Assembly: GCA_003254925.1 (NCBI GenBank)
Contig: QANZ01022407.1
Span: 1 to 64,000, forward strand
DNA from: Chamaecrista fasciculata
Taxonomy: Eukaryota; Streptophyta; Magnoliopsida; Fabales; Fabaceae
DNA length: 64,000 nucleotides
Direction of reading: 5' to 3'
This document shows positions 24,222 through 36,617 of this stretch, one piece after another. The notes beneath the pieces were generated by a model that saw only the letters and a program-made list of their open reading frames with translations, did no database searches and was not told where the DNA came from. Made by a program: the position numbers and the translations under genes. Numbering within the stretch: position 1 is the first letter of the stretch; each line of letters begins with the position of its first letter.

Positions 24222-24618
24222 CTACTATTGCATGGTGGTCTTAAGCAGATTCAATATGTTTGTTTATCTTTCTTTTTTAGCTAAAATGTGATTTTCGCTC
24301 CTAGAAATTCTTTTTCCATTTTTAGTTGTATTGATTACACATCTCATCAAGCACTTATAACCTTGTTTTGCAGTTTATTTTACACTGAAACGAAGGTTAA
24401 GCAACACTTTTGTGTAATGATTTGCCATCAGCAAGCTATTGAAGATAGAGATTTTCTAACCATATTTTTAAGTTAAAGATGTTCTGAAATAAGTATTTGG
24501 CCCATTCTAAAATATGACTTACACATAAGAATAAGGGTTAATGGAATATAGGGGACGAGGTATTTGATTGTTGGCTTCCAGATCTTGACCTTATTTTTTA
24601 AAAAAAAAACGAAAATTT
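24222..24618 (+). repeat. Duplicated 0.4-kb segment, copy 2
   Basis: Second copy of 15250-15648, in the same orientation. Sequence on either side of the two copies is unrelated, so the breakpoints are sharp: CTACTATTG at the left and CGAAAATTT at the right. Confidence 0.85.
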
Positions 24619-24744
24619 AAAACCAGTTCCATCTCATGGTAATTTTAATGCATTACATTGGAAAAAATATCAGACCTCCCATTTAATCTAATTTACATTC
24701 TTATGAGATGATTTAGCTGAATTTGAATAATGTTTGCTTCATAG

Positions 24745-24796
24745 CTCTTCACAACAGTCACAATTGATGAGCCATTTTGTGGAAGAAGCCTCAGGG

Positions 24797-24890
<94 letters not shown>

Positions 24891-25032
24891 GTATTTGCCT
24901 AGATCAGAGTGCTTGCATTCTCCATGTCAGTAAAATATTGTGGTTTTGCGACAGGTGGAAATTCAGTACTTGTATGACTATGCTGGGATAAGCACTAGAG
25001 TTGGGTTGACAGCAAACCCAATTGTCAACTTC
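24745..25032 (+). pseudogene. Voltage-dependent anion channel (VDAC porin) exon remnants
   Basis: 24745-24777 reads LFTTVTIDEP, and 24955-25032, after a splice-acceptor-like GACAG, reads VEIQYLYDYAGISTRVGLTA then NPIVNF. Both match consecutive parts of plant mitochondrial VDAC, the outer-membrane beta-barrel that passes metabolites. The residues expected between them are lost or replaced by an (ATT)n run. No other VDAC exon is visible in the neighbourhood, so this is a small broken fragment. Confidence 0.75.
24796..24890. repeat. (ATT)n microsatellite, about 31 units
   Basis: A perfect trinucleotide array of about 95 bases lies within the VDAC remnant. The open frame across it, coding poly-isoleucine, is an artefact of the repeat. 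Confidence 0.95.
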
Positions 25033-25754
25033 TTTTATCTCAATCTCACTAGCTGTCTCTTTTGATCTTTTAATGTCTACTTTATCTTTAAACAACACAA
25101 AATGCACTAGAATTAATAATTTAAAGGATTCCAATCTCTCTTTGGATAGGTGATCCAGTCCATTATAGGAGCTGATAGAAAGAGGGCATTACTTGCTAGA
25201 TTGTTTGACTTAACTCTAATCAGAGAGTATGTGGTAGGATGAGTCATAATTCCTAACAAAAAGACATTTCAATCCACCAGGATCCTAGCCACCAAATCCA
25301 TATAATGATGGCTTAGACTAAGAAATGTGTCGGCCTAGAAAAAAACAGAGAGAAGTCTGTATGCAATACAAATGAGGATGAGGATGTCCCTACCTCCTTC
25401 ATAGTGTCAAACAATATAAACAACATGAAAGTTTCAGAAGAACAAGCTGCAATACGCATAATGACATAATTTAAGAAAAACATCAATCAATCCAACTATC
25501 CATTCAGTTGTTTTTAATTGAGAAATTGTGATCCTCATTTTTTGAATGGCTCAAATTACTTATATTGCAAAAATGCATATACATAAATTCATCTGCTGCA
25601 TTCAGACTGAATAAAAAGAAAATTGAAACATATTTCTCCATGAACTTCATGCAAATTAAAAGTAATATAATACAGAAACCTGCAAGGAAAAAAAAAAAGG
25701 TATCATCCAGCTACCAAATGCAATCTAACTTCTGCTGGCACTAGAGGATATTAC

Positions 25755-26081
25755 CTACATTGATCTCGTTCATTGCTCTCTTGACATTAATGTCAGGCTC
25801 TATATCAACAATAAGGGTCTGAACAATCTCATATCCATAAGTAGACATGGCCTATAACACGAAGATTGAATCAACTCAACTAATGCAGCTGACAAGTATA
25901 ACAACAACAACAACCTTCACTGATCCATGCTGAAGGCAATATTTTATATAAAGAAATAAAAGGAAAGGGGGAAGAAAATCATATTGTAGAAGAAAAAATA
26001 CATCTTCTCATGTTCGTCTTCCACAGCTTTAGCTATTGCAGTTTTATGCTCAAAGAGAGCATCCAAATCCAACTTTGGGAC
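25755..26081 (-). pseudogene. Hypersensitive-induced response (HIR, SPFH-domain) protein, two-exon fragment
   Basis: On -, 26081-26004 reads VPKLDLDALFEHKTAIAKAV then EDEHEK, and 25851-25755 reads [19 protein letters not shown] then [12 protein letters not shown]. These are consecutive parts of plant HIR proteins, membrane-raft SPFH proteins linked to disease resistance. The donor after EHEK is ATGTAT where GT is expected, so splicing is probably lost. Upstream and downstream exons are absent, and a foldback repeat (about 26127-26501) begins just upstream. Confidence 0.8.
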
Positions 26082-26126
26082 ATAAAACGTGGGAGTGGTG
26101 ACATAAAAATTCAAATTTCTAATTTT

Positions 26127-26910
26127 AGAAGGTAAAAATATTAATTTCATTCTCAAATTTTACACCAACTGTTAATTTTATCCCTAATCTTTTTTACTGT
26201 CAATTTCGTCCCTAATATTTTACATTTTGGTCAATTTTATCTTTTGCTTTTACTTTAGCCAAATATTATCGACATAATCTACGTGACTAATGATATATAA
26301 TGTAAAATTGATAGAAAAATAAACTTAAATCATAATTCAAATTGAAAAACAAAATGCGCTAATTTATTGAAAGAAGTTAGTCAAATAATAAAATTGACTA
26401 AAATGTGAAACATTGGGCAAAATTAATAGCAAAAAATTATTAGAGACAAAATTGATAATTAGTGTAAAATTTAAGGACAAAATTAGTACTTTTGTCATTT
26501 TAGAGAGAGATGGGATGGGTTGGGAGCTAGAGGATATCATGTGTCTATAAACTAGCTAGCTACTCGTGAATTAAAAAAAAGGCTTAAGTATACTTTTGGT
26601 TTCCTAACTTTCGCAAAGGTCTCAACTTGGTCCCCTAACTATTTTGTTGCAATTTTGGTCCCCTAACTTTTGAAAACGTCTCACCATGGTCCCCTAACTT
26701 TTGAAAATGTCTCACCATTGGTCCCAAGTTAAGGGACCAAAATTGAGATTTTTGCGAAAGCTAGGGGACCAACGATGAGACGTTTTCAAAAGTTATTAGG
26801 AGACCAAACTTGCAACAAAAAAAGTTAAGGGACCAAATTGAGACTTTTGCGAAAGTTAAAGGACCAAAATTACAACAAAAAAAGTTAGGGGACCGAAAGT
26901 GCACTTAAGA
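26127..26910. repeat. Two neighbouring foldback elements
   Basis: The first (about 26127-26501) has arms containing AAATTTTACAC and its complement. The second (26580-26910) has arms with GGCTTAAGTATACTTTTGG and its complement, many TAGGGGACCAAA repeats, and a 9-bp duplication TTAAAAAAA at 26571-26579 and 26911-26919. Both resemble small non-autonomous DNA transposons. Confidence 0.65.
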
Positions 26911-26959
26911 TTAAAAAAATAAAAAATAGGAAAAGAGTGAGTTGCCTTTTCAATTTTCA

Positions 26960-28165
26960 CCACATGATCAAACATTCACACTCAACCAGTACTATTCATC
27001 CAATCCTATTTTACATTTAGGAATAAAATTACTATTTTATCTAGTTCTCTTTTTTATATTTGTATTAAAGTATAGGTAATTATAGGTGTATAAGTAGGGA
27101 TAGATTAGTAATTATAAGAGAAAATGAGATGATGTTGTGAATGAGATGATGATGTGGATGAGATGAGATGAGAGGGAGGTTCCAAAAAACACTCAACCAG
27201 TACTGTAATGAGATTAAGATTGAATGAGATGGAATTAGGATTATTGGCTCCCCAAACGGACCCTCAATTGTTACATCCATGATAAGCAGCCAGCGCTTGT
27301 GCCTTAGGCTTAGAGATAAAAATTATTGACTTTGAAAAATCTATAAAGCAAATATACTTAAACACTTGGCAACCTTAAACCATGAGATCTTCTTTTTCCT
27401 CTATTTTTTTTTTTAAATCCGTAGTCCTTGAGCTAAGCAAAGAGCCAATGTCATTTGATACAAAATAAGAAATTCAAGGTCATCCTCTCTACAAATGCTG
27501 GTGAGTTATAAACAATTAAAGGTCGATCTAAGTTTTCTCCTTTAAGTTACCTCAACATTTATTCAAAACCTAGCAAATAGATAGTTTTATTGTCGCATTT
27601 GATCATCTTGGAAGATCTTATTATCTCAGACAAATATACACTGAGGCCTAAACACAATTGCAATGAATAATGATTGTCTTAATAGATTAAAGAAGGAACC
27701 TCTTGTATAGATAGACAGAATTGTGTATGTAACATTGTAATGTCACTCGATATCTTGGAAAAAAGAATTCATAACCTGTAGCCCTGGCCTCTAGGGAAGC
27801 ATGATGCTCATAATAAAATATTAATTACATTATAAAAGCACTTACTGAAATGCTATTGAAGAATTAGTATGTAAAAATCTATGAATAGCATGAGTTAACA
27901 ACAACACCAGTTTCTTCTTTACAAAAATACATTCAGAAAAGTAGGAGAATCATGAACTGAATATCACAATCCCCACATGTAACCTGTATGTCCCCCTACT
28001 AAATCCTCTAGAAGTTCTCACCTTATTTAAGAATAATAACAATGACACAATATTCCCCTCACGTCTTAGACAAACTTTCCAAACACAATTTTTATCTTCA
28101 GCTGATTATCTAATTTGAGGGAAATGAATCAACAAAGCAGTAAACCAAAGAGTAAATATTGATAT
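26960..28165. other. Inverted CATCTC-type repeat and 3' flank of the kinase gene
   Basis: 26990-27180 is the inverted counterpart of 22925-23110 (GAGATGAGATGAG, GTATAGGTAATTATAGGTGT). 27590-28000 matches 14930-15190 and includes the likely 3' untranslated region of the kinase gene. No other gene is seen. Confidence 0.6.
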
Positions 28166-31100
28166 TCACCCATTGGGTTTTGGCGACTTGGAATAATAAT
28201 GATATGGAGAACCACGTGGGCCATTTGGACTAGACAAGGTCCTCACAGGTTGACCTTTCCTAGATACAGATGATAACTGCGCTTTTAAACCATTTTTAGA
28301 ATTTGGCATGGACATAGTACGATCTACTCGTGTGAACTGGAAGTACTGAGATGAAATAGCCATATCCTTGAGGTTTGGCAAAGGCTTTAGAGCTTGAACG
28401 ACTTCACTCATCATAGGTCTAGATTTCGGATCACGGCTAAGGCATTGAGCAGCCAGCTGAGCAGCTTTCTGTGAACCTTTAACGGAGAAATGACCTTCAA
28501 GACGAGGATCAATTATTCGGTAGAACATCCTCCGGTCTCCAAGTGCAGGTCTTGCCCACTCCACCAGGTTGTGTTCCCCATTTGGTCTGTTTTTATCAAT
28601 TGATCTTCGGCCCGTAAGCATTTCAAGAAGCACTACCCCAAAACTGTAGACATCACTTTTGGATGTCAAATGACCTAAAGAATCAGAATTGGCAGTATTG
28701 GATCAATATTGAGACTTCAATAGTGCGCCGATCTAAGAGAAATAATCAGTTGAAAATGCAACAATCTCTTGTATTAACAATGTAAGACCTAGGGTAGTTT
28801 TCTCACTTATTTCACCACCTTCCCTCCATATTTCAAATTTAAAATTTTTTCTATTTTTGAGAACAAGAATATAACACTTCTCCTCTCCCTTCTCCTTTTC
28901 ATGTTTTCAGTATATGGTTCCTAATAATTGATGTATATCTGACTTTTCAATGTCAACCTCATTTTTTAAGATTAAAATCATAGCCCATACCATTGCATTT
29001 ACAAACGAATTATAGATCCAAAAACAAGGGACAAAAGTTGCATGGTTGAAGCATGGAAAGTCTGTGAGAGTCATAAGAATTCCTATGACTTGGAAGGTAA
29101 TAAGAAGTTGGCTGTCAGCTTGCCAGTGCCACCAACATGTCAGTTTATAAACTTAGGTATTTATAAAGGACTAGTGCCAGAGAATCCTTTGTCTATTGTT
29201 TATCTTTGATAATATAATAATAACCATTCTTCATCTCTCACCTAACAGCATAAGCTTTTAACTTGCAGATTTTCTTCAAAATGGTATCAGAATTTGGTCT
29301 CAGTTACTATAATTAGTTTTTACATATAAAACAATGCTTTGGTTGTCATTCAAATGATGCGTGACTACCCCACTCCCTCATGTAGAGAATCCTTTCCCCT
29401 ATACCCTCCCCTGGTTTTCAAACTCCTATTTTTTGATACTCTATGTATTAAGTTTGCATTTTAGAGCCAAGGTTTAAACAATTAGCCCCTAATAGTTTGC
29501 CCCAAGTTCCTAATTTCCTTACAAAATCACTAATTTCATATGTATTGAAAATTGAAAGTTGCCCACTGGCCAATTGAAATCCCCAATTCAATACACAACA
29601 TAATATTTTTCCAAAAACTCAATTAGAATCCCTCGTTATGGCCTAAATTCCAAGTTTCAATACAAAATTCATTATTTACTATGTAGTGAAGACTTACAAT
29701 CGTCCTTTTGCCAATTGAAATCCTAAGTTCAACGCAAAACATTACCTTCCCTAAATTTTTGCTCTAGATGAAATCCCTAATTTGGCTCATTCTCAATTTC
29801 TCCATAAACTTTCTAATTTCATACACCAACAATATCAAAACCATCCATTGGTTAATAAAAAAATCTTTAAATTAGTTACAAAAGAAGAGGAATTTAGGGC
29901 AAAGTTTAACAAATCCCATCCAAACGATAATAAAATAAAACCTTAAAGTACCAATATGCTAATGGTTTAAACTACAAGGCAGAGTGAAATTTTTAAACCA
30001 CAAGGTATCAAAGTGCAAACAGGTTAAACCACAAGATACAAGGAGCATTTCACTTTGGCTTTTCAAAAACAACTTATTAGGGGGTCATTTAACCGTTTTA
30101 ATTTTACTTCCAATTTATTTGATTCTTTGAGTATGAGCACATACCACCCTGCAGATAGATGGAGATAAGTCTCAAAAGTGGAGGGAAAAAAGGAAGAAAA
30201 GAACAAAGAAGGGTCACAAATTACAAAAGCAAGTAGTTCAATCTAAACACTTTCTGCAAATAACTGGAGGATAAAGAATGGGAACAGTTTTTCATTTCTT
30301 TTGGACAAGTTTTAGTTTAACCAAATAACCATCACTTTCCTTGGGATAATTTATTTTGTTTGTTTTTTTATTTGTATTTTTTACTAAATATGTGAGGATA
30401 CATACTCAGAAAATCGACAGGTATAAAGGTGGACATTGAAAATGCTGACCCTTGAGTTATTAGTTACTAGAGATCCACCCATTGGGTATATATAAGAAAT
30501 TTGTGAACCTCATTGCTATGTTCAGAATTCACAATGCTCCAATCTTTATCAAGAGTTAAAATTAGAAAGTGAATTTAAAGCTCAAGAATCAGATATCAGT
30601 ACTCGGAATGGAAACTCACCAGTCATCACATACTCCGGGGCTGCATAACCATATGTTCCCATAACTCTTGTTGATACATGGGTCTTCCCAACCTCAGGAC
30701 CATCTTTGGCTAGGCCGAAATCAGAGAGCTTGGCATTGTATTCCTAATATCAATTTTTTTAAAAAAAATTTATGCATCTGAATCAGAAATAAGAGAAAAT
30801 AATTAAAATCCTTGTACCCAGTTTACTCACATACCGCATCTAATAGGATATTAGATGTCTTGAAATCTCGATATATTACAGGTCTCTGAGCTTCTTCATG
30901 AAGGAAGGCAAGACCTTTTGCCGCTCCAAGTGCAATTTTCATTCTGATAGACCAAGGAAGAGGCAAGGGCCCTTCTGCATAAATCATGGTTGTTACCAGA
31001 AAACAATAAGCATCTGGATATTTAAAAAAGCATATATCGAATTCATCGGAGTAGTATGAATTTTAAAAAAAAAAATCAATAAATTAAACAGTGTAAATGA

Positions 31101-32880
31101 TGGTAGTTCATTGGAGTAGTATGAATTTAATTATTTTTTATATTTAATCTAAGTCCTTCCAGGATCGACTTCAGAGTTATTTATTTTCTAAACTTAATTA
31201 GTAACTGTTATTAGACAGAATAATAGACTACTTGAAAAACATTACACTATATTAGATAAGCATTAAATTTTATCTGTCATTAATCAATACCAATAGCTAC
31301 TTCGGCTTATAAAATATTTACTCACACATGAAATTTTCCTTGCAAGGTTAATGCAACATCAATCTATTCATCGCATGAATTAGTTTGTTAGAATAGCGGA
31401 ATCAGTAACAAACAAAGATACTGTTTAACCAAACTGTAACTTGAGTATAGCTCAACTTTAGGGGGAAAAAACTTACAACAACTTTTATGTCAAGATTATC
31501 TAAATTTCGCAGTAGAAACATGAGATTATCCAAATTTAAACAAGTATCAGTGAGAAACATACAAAAGAAATTGAAAGGGTTAGTAGTGTACTTCGAAAGA
31601 GATGGTTCTCTAAACTTCCTCGCGGCATAAACTCGTAAACCAATAATCTTTGGTCATCTTCAATACAGAAACCAATCAATTTAACCAGGTGAGGATGGAT
31701 AAGATCACCAAGAAAGTTTAACTCGGCCTGAAAAAACAGATAACTAACATGTTAACAAATCAAAGAGTTATAAAAGAGGAAAGGTTTATATCTAAGCAAA
31801 TCGAAGAAGGAAAATAATCGAAAAGGATATATATATATATATATGTAAGATTCTTACAAGCCACTCTTTGTGACCCTGAAGTCCATCATGGTTGAGGGTC
31901 TTCACAGCAACAGTAAGCCCAGTACCTGGTTTGACTGGTGCTGTTCCATTCTCCTCTATCCAACCCTTGAAAACACAACCAAACCCTCCCTCACCAAGAA
32001 GACTCTCTGGTCTGAAATTCCTAGTTGCCAATTTAAGCTCATTGAATGTGAATTTTCTCAACCGAGAAGAAACCTTCAACTCCTCACTGAATTTTGGAGT
32101 AGAGGGAATACTTCCTGCATTACTAGTAGTTGTAGAGGACCCCGGTAGAGTAACCGTCTGGTCTTTGGTTTTCTCGTGTTTAGATCTGTTTTCAACTGAT
32201 TACACAAAGATCACAAACTCAAATCCAATGATCATCTAATAGGTATTGTCATCTAGTCTTAATCATTCAGACTACTCTTACATGATCAGACTACTCTTCC
32301 TTACCATACTAATACTACGGTAGCTAAATCAAAATGCAATCCATAGCAGAGTGATACAAATTACAAAAATACTACATAATCATCCCCGGGTGTATTAAAA
32401 ATATAATCCTAGGTTGAGATTATAACAACTTCTCAATGCCAATTCTAAGTTGTGCAACCAAAAAAGAGTCGTCGCTTTTAGCTTGGTAATAAAAGTTGGA
32501 CCTCCAACATCATCCAAGAGTGCAAATTTAAAAATTCTCATAACTTTTTTATCCAATAATCCAGAGGATTCATTTCCTTTCTTGTAACTTCAATTGTCAA
32601 CTCAAACCAGGATAAATAAATTTTGTACAAATAAGAAATTAGAAAAAGCGATAAATAAAATTAAACGTGAAATAGGCAGAAAATCACCATGATGAGTACT
32701 AGTGGCACTGATGGAGTTATCAATCTTGGATCTCGAAGGTATACAGGTTCCGATGCAACTGAATTTAGCCCAACAACATCGTCTCTCCTTCTTCTCTTTA
32801 CCATCTTTGCTCTTCCTTCCATTATTTAACTTGCCTACATCCAAACTCCCAGCCTTAATTGCATTCTTTTCAAATCCCAT
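28166..32880 (-). CDS. Receptor-like cytoplasmic kinase, subfamily VII, PBL34-like
   Basis: Six exons on - (32880-32688, 32195-31858, 31727-31592, 30974-30835, 30743-30620, 28674-28166) give 479 residues with all phases consistent. The kinase domain has a Gly loop GEGGFG at 132-137, Lys163 in [14 protein letters not shown] at 257-264 with catalytic Asp259, and DFG at 277-279. [18 protein letters not shown] forms the activation segment. YRD in place of HRD is normal in this subfamily. The Ser/Pro-rich tail ([16 protein letters not shown]) matches Arabidopsis PBL34. Such kinases relay signals from membrane immune receptors. I chose the Met-Gly start at 32880 by family likeness and for possible N-myristoylation; the frame is open up to an ATG at 32928. 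Intron 5 is about 1.9 kb. Confidence 0.92.
28675..30619. other. Large intron 5 of the kinase gene with repeat debris
   Basis: It contains TGGTATCAGA near 29282, the primer-binding consensus typical of Copia elements, after possible LTR-like sequence (29140-29275). A GGTATCAAAGTG repeat piece lies near 29995-30060. Neither is complete enough to call an element with confidence. Confidence 0.35.
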
Positions 32881-33059
32881 CATCTTACAAAGAAGCTTCC
32901 ATGGACGAAAATGAAAAGGAAAGGCCACGCCAGTCGCAATAATTGAAATAAATAAAGACTAGTTAAGTAACTAGAGTACAAAACTGAAAGCAAGGAAGAA
33001 CGATCAAACACTGAAAGATTGAAAGGAAGAGAAATTGAGTCTGAAACTGTGAAAATCAA

Positions 33060-33658
33060 AGGCTCTTGGAGAGGAAGAAAGGGCGTTGAAGAGAGACTCT
33101 GCTTGAGAAAGAGGGAAAGTTTTTCAACAGCGGGCAGGTAGGGCAGCCTACAACTACGAAACTATTCAAACGGGCAGCTCGGGCAAGAGAGAGAAAAGGA
33201 CAGCCATTTCTTTTTCTTTTTCAGAGGGGCACTCGCTATTGGCTAATGCATATTGCAAATTCACAAGATTTTTTCTACTCAATTGTTTGACTTTCTTTCT
33301 TCCTTTTTTTTTTCTTTCTGAATTATTTCTACGGATAACTTTTAAAGAAATAAAAAATATATATATTTGAAGATAACTTTTCACAATATTATTGAGAAAA
33401 CAACTTAATTGTTAAAAAATTAAAATATATAATTTAATTTATAAAAAAAGTTTATTTATATATTCATTAGTCTATATAAGAATTAAATAATATATTTTTT
33501 AATTCAAAAAATAGTTAAAAAATATTATTTAATTTTTTTAGATATCAAATTACATATTTTAATATTTTAAGAATTAAACTATTAATTTAATAATTTTTCA
33601 CGAGCAAATTATTAATTTACTTTATTTTTATTGTATAATAGATCCAAAAGTTATTTGA
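33060..33658. other. Upstream region of the kinase gene, AT-rich
   Basis: 33000-33230 is GA-rich and likely holds the 5' untranslated region and promoter of the kinase gene. From 33340 the DNA is nearly all A/T. No gene is seen. Confidence 0.4.
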
Positions 33659-34840
33659 GTTAAAATCTTATTTTAGTCTTTTATGTATAAGTTAAATTTT
33701 ACTTTGGCATTTGGTCCTACATAGGGCTGTTCAAATCCAATCCAATCCAAACTCAACCGATCAATCCAATCCAAACCGATCCAAACCGACCAAAACCAAT
33801 CATCTAATTGGTTGAATTGGATTGAAAATGATGAAAACCGATTAGTTCGGTTCGGATGGTTTTGAAAACCAAAAACCGACCGAACCAAACCGAACTATAT
33901 TAATTATTTAATTAAATATTATTTATATTATATTAAATAAAATACATCCCTATCTCTAAACTTAATTTCTTCATTTTTTATTTTCCCTTATTTAGTCGTC
34001 CCTCACACTCAAATTTAGTCACTTTTTATTTCACAATTCATAATTTTACACTTCATCCTTCCTTCATCACTTCATCTTCAATCTTTATCCTTCATCACAA
34101 TTTACAGTTTCTAATTTTTTCTTATATTTTCTAGATTTTTATATATTTTGTATTTTTTAGATTTTTAACTTATTGAATATATAGAAAACCGATTAACCGA
34201 TCCAATCCAAACCGATTAAAGTCGGTTTGGATTGGTTCGGTTGACCTAAAATGATTGGATTGATTGGATGGCTTTAGTTGTCATCCAATTTGTTCGGTTC
34301 GGTTGAAAAAAAATGTCAAAACCAATCCAAACCGAAGTTTGAACACCCCTAGTCCTACATATTCTTTTTTGTTTTAAAATAGTTTTTTATGTTTGTATGA
34401 TATTTTATTTTTGATTTCAAATTATTGAATGTACTTGTATCTATTTCATTTCAAGTTCGAACGTGATGAATTTGGAAATATGAGTTTTTTTTACTAGTGA
34501 TCATTTATCTGTCTAATTGGGATTGCCGGTAAACAAGATCAAATGAAACCTCAAAAGTAAGTCGTCGTTTCACAATTAAACAAATAGTTATATTCCTCTC
34601 GTTTCAAGTCTAAATGTAATGAGGTCAAAGTTACGGATTGCTATTGACAAGTTATTTTTTTATCTAATTGAGATCATTTATAAATAATGTCAAATTACGT
34701 CCCTGAAAGTGATTTTGAGATCAAAAGTAAAAAAATCATGAGAATATATATAGAGGACCACTTTGAAACAAAGAAAAAGATATAAGACTAAAATGAAATC
34801 TAGCCCATACATAAAACACCAAAATGAAATTTCAACCAAT
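33659..34840. repeat. Foldback element of the GTCCTAAAT family, interrupted by a hAT insertion
   Basis: The left arm (TTTTAGTCTTTTATGTATAAG) and right arm (CCCATACATAAAACACC, AAGACTAAAATGAAATC) are inverted copies. The interior shares the motif TTTCAAGTTCGAACGTGATG with the elements at 40867, 45369 and 47735. The hAT element at 33722-34351 sits within the left arm, so it inserted later. Confidence 0.65.
33722..34351. mobile_element. Non-autonomous hAT-like transposon (630 bp)
   Basis: Its ends are TAGGGCTGTTCAAA and TTTGAACACCCCTA, nearly perfect inverted repeats, and it is flanked by a perfect 8-bp duplication GTCCTACA (33714-33721 and 34352-34359), diagnostic of hAT elements. The interior has many CCAATCCAAACCGA and GGTTTGGATTGG repeats and no transposase. 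Confidence 0.9.
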
Positions 34841-36617
34841 TATTTATTATACAAAACTTAATTAAAATAAAACTAGGATAAATTATATTTAAAATTTTCG
34901 AGTAAAACAACTTTCTTCTTATCAGGAACGTAATTTAGAGAAAAAAAAACATCTTATTATTTCTTTAGAAATATTTTAAACTAATATCTCTGCAAAATAG
35001 AGGTAAGATTATGTATAGTTTAACCCTTCCCAAATTCCACATAGTGAAAATCTCATACAATAGCCGCCCTTTTATTTATTTATTTATTTTAAACTAGTAT
35101 CTAAAATGAAAATACGTTCATAAACAAGATTTACATGATTAACTGTTATATCATTAAAAAAAAAAANNNNNNNNNNNNNNNNNNNNNNNNNNNNNNNNNN
35201 NNNNNNNNNNNNNNNNNNNNNNNNNNNNNNNNNNNNNNNNNNNNNNNNNNNNNNNNNNNNNNNNNNNNNNNNNNNNNNNNNNNNNNNNNNNNNNNNNNNN
35301 NNNNNNNNNNNNNNNNNNNNNNNNNNNNNNNNNNNNNNNNNNNNNNNNNNNNNNNNNNNNNNNNNNNNNNNNNNNNNNNNNNNNNNNNNNNNNNNNNNNN
35401 NNNNNNNNNNNNNNNNNNNNNNNNNNNNNNNNNNNNNNAATAATTATATATATGACATATATAAATATATATTATAATTTTTGAAATTCTCATCAAAATT
35501 TATAAATATTTAATTGTTTATATATAAATATATATTATATCGTCTCATGAATTTAACTTATTAGCATAGTCGTATCAATGTCGTATCTTGTATTGGTTTT
35601 TGCTTTATAAAAACCAACCATCTTCATTAAAAAGCTGTAGCCCATAGGCATATTAAAATAATAATAATAAGTGAAGAACAATAACGACAGTTACATGATT
35701 TTCCTGGTAGGTGCATTCTAATTTTGGTGTTGAAACTTAAAACTGCAAATTTCAATTGAACTTAATGAGTGGAGGAAATTGGGCTTCTTACGCAAACCCC
35801 AGGAGGCTGTCAAATGGACTATTAACAGTAAAGGAAAAGACCAGTTTCACACCAAGGAAAATAATAAATTATACTATTATCTGTCGAAATTTTGTTTAAG
35901 CCTTATTCTTTTTGAAATTTCATTCACGTTAAAAAAAAAAAAGTTTGAATTCAACAAAAGTTGCTCATTAAAACAAAATGCATCTGTTTCTGAAAATAAA
36001 ACTATTTACTTACTTTTATCGTTGTATTAATTATAAATTTGTTGTCAAGTTTGACATCCCAATTCTATACTTTCCTAGCTAGACATTTCAACAAAAACAT
36101 AAAATGCATATTACGGACAAAAAATAGCAAATCATACCAATAAAAGAGAGAAAGATAGATGATATTCTATGCAGTAAATTAATTCCATTGACACTAAGTA
36201 AATAACAAGAAAGGTTTATACAATACATATCTAACATCAAGTGAAATCTATAAATAGTTATAACTTATAACAAAAGAAATATCAAATATAATTTAATTAA
36301 ACCTCGAGAGAGATTAACATAGTAAACTCCTCAGAAAAGATCAGTCTCTTCAGAGTGTCAAAGCATAGTAGATACTGAACCAATAGAAGGAAAAAAAAAA
36401 AAAAAANAAAAAAAAAAAAAAAAAAAAAAAAGGAACTGGTTAGAATCCACTTGACTCTGAGGAAGAATAGAAGGACAATTTTCACTCAAGGTTAAAACTA
36501 AACTATCATAAAGTACACTGGGAAGCTAATTCACAATTGACCATGAGGATAAACTCAGTTTTTCTTTTTCCCTAGCTACTACTAATATAGGGTTTCTCTT
36601 AAGTTACGTTCATTTGC
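34841..36617. other. AT-rich intergenic DNA with a 272-N gap
   Basis: The gap is at 35167-35438. A poly-A run with an N lies at 36391-36431. 36480-36617 probably includes the 3' untranslated region of the CLP1 gene. No gene is recognised. Confidence 0.5.

Noticed and set aside
24734..24991. Poly-isoleucine open frame
   Set aside because: It is translation of the (ATT)n microsatellite.
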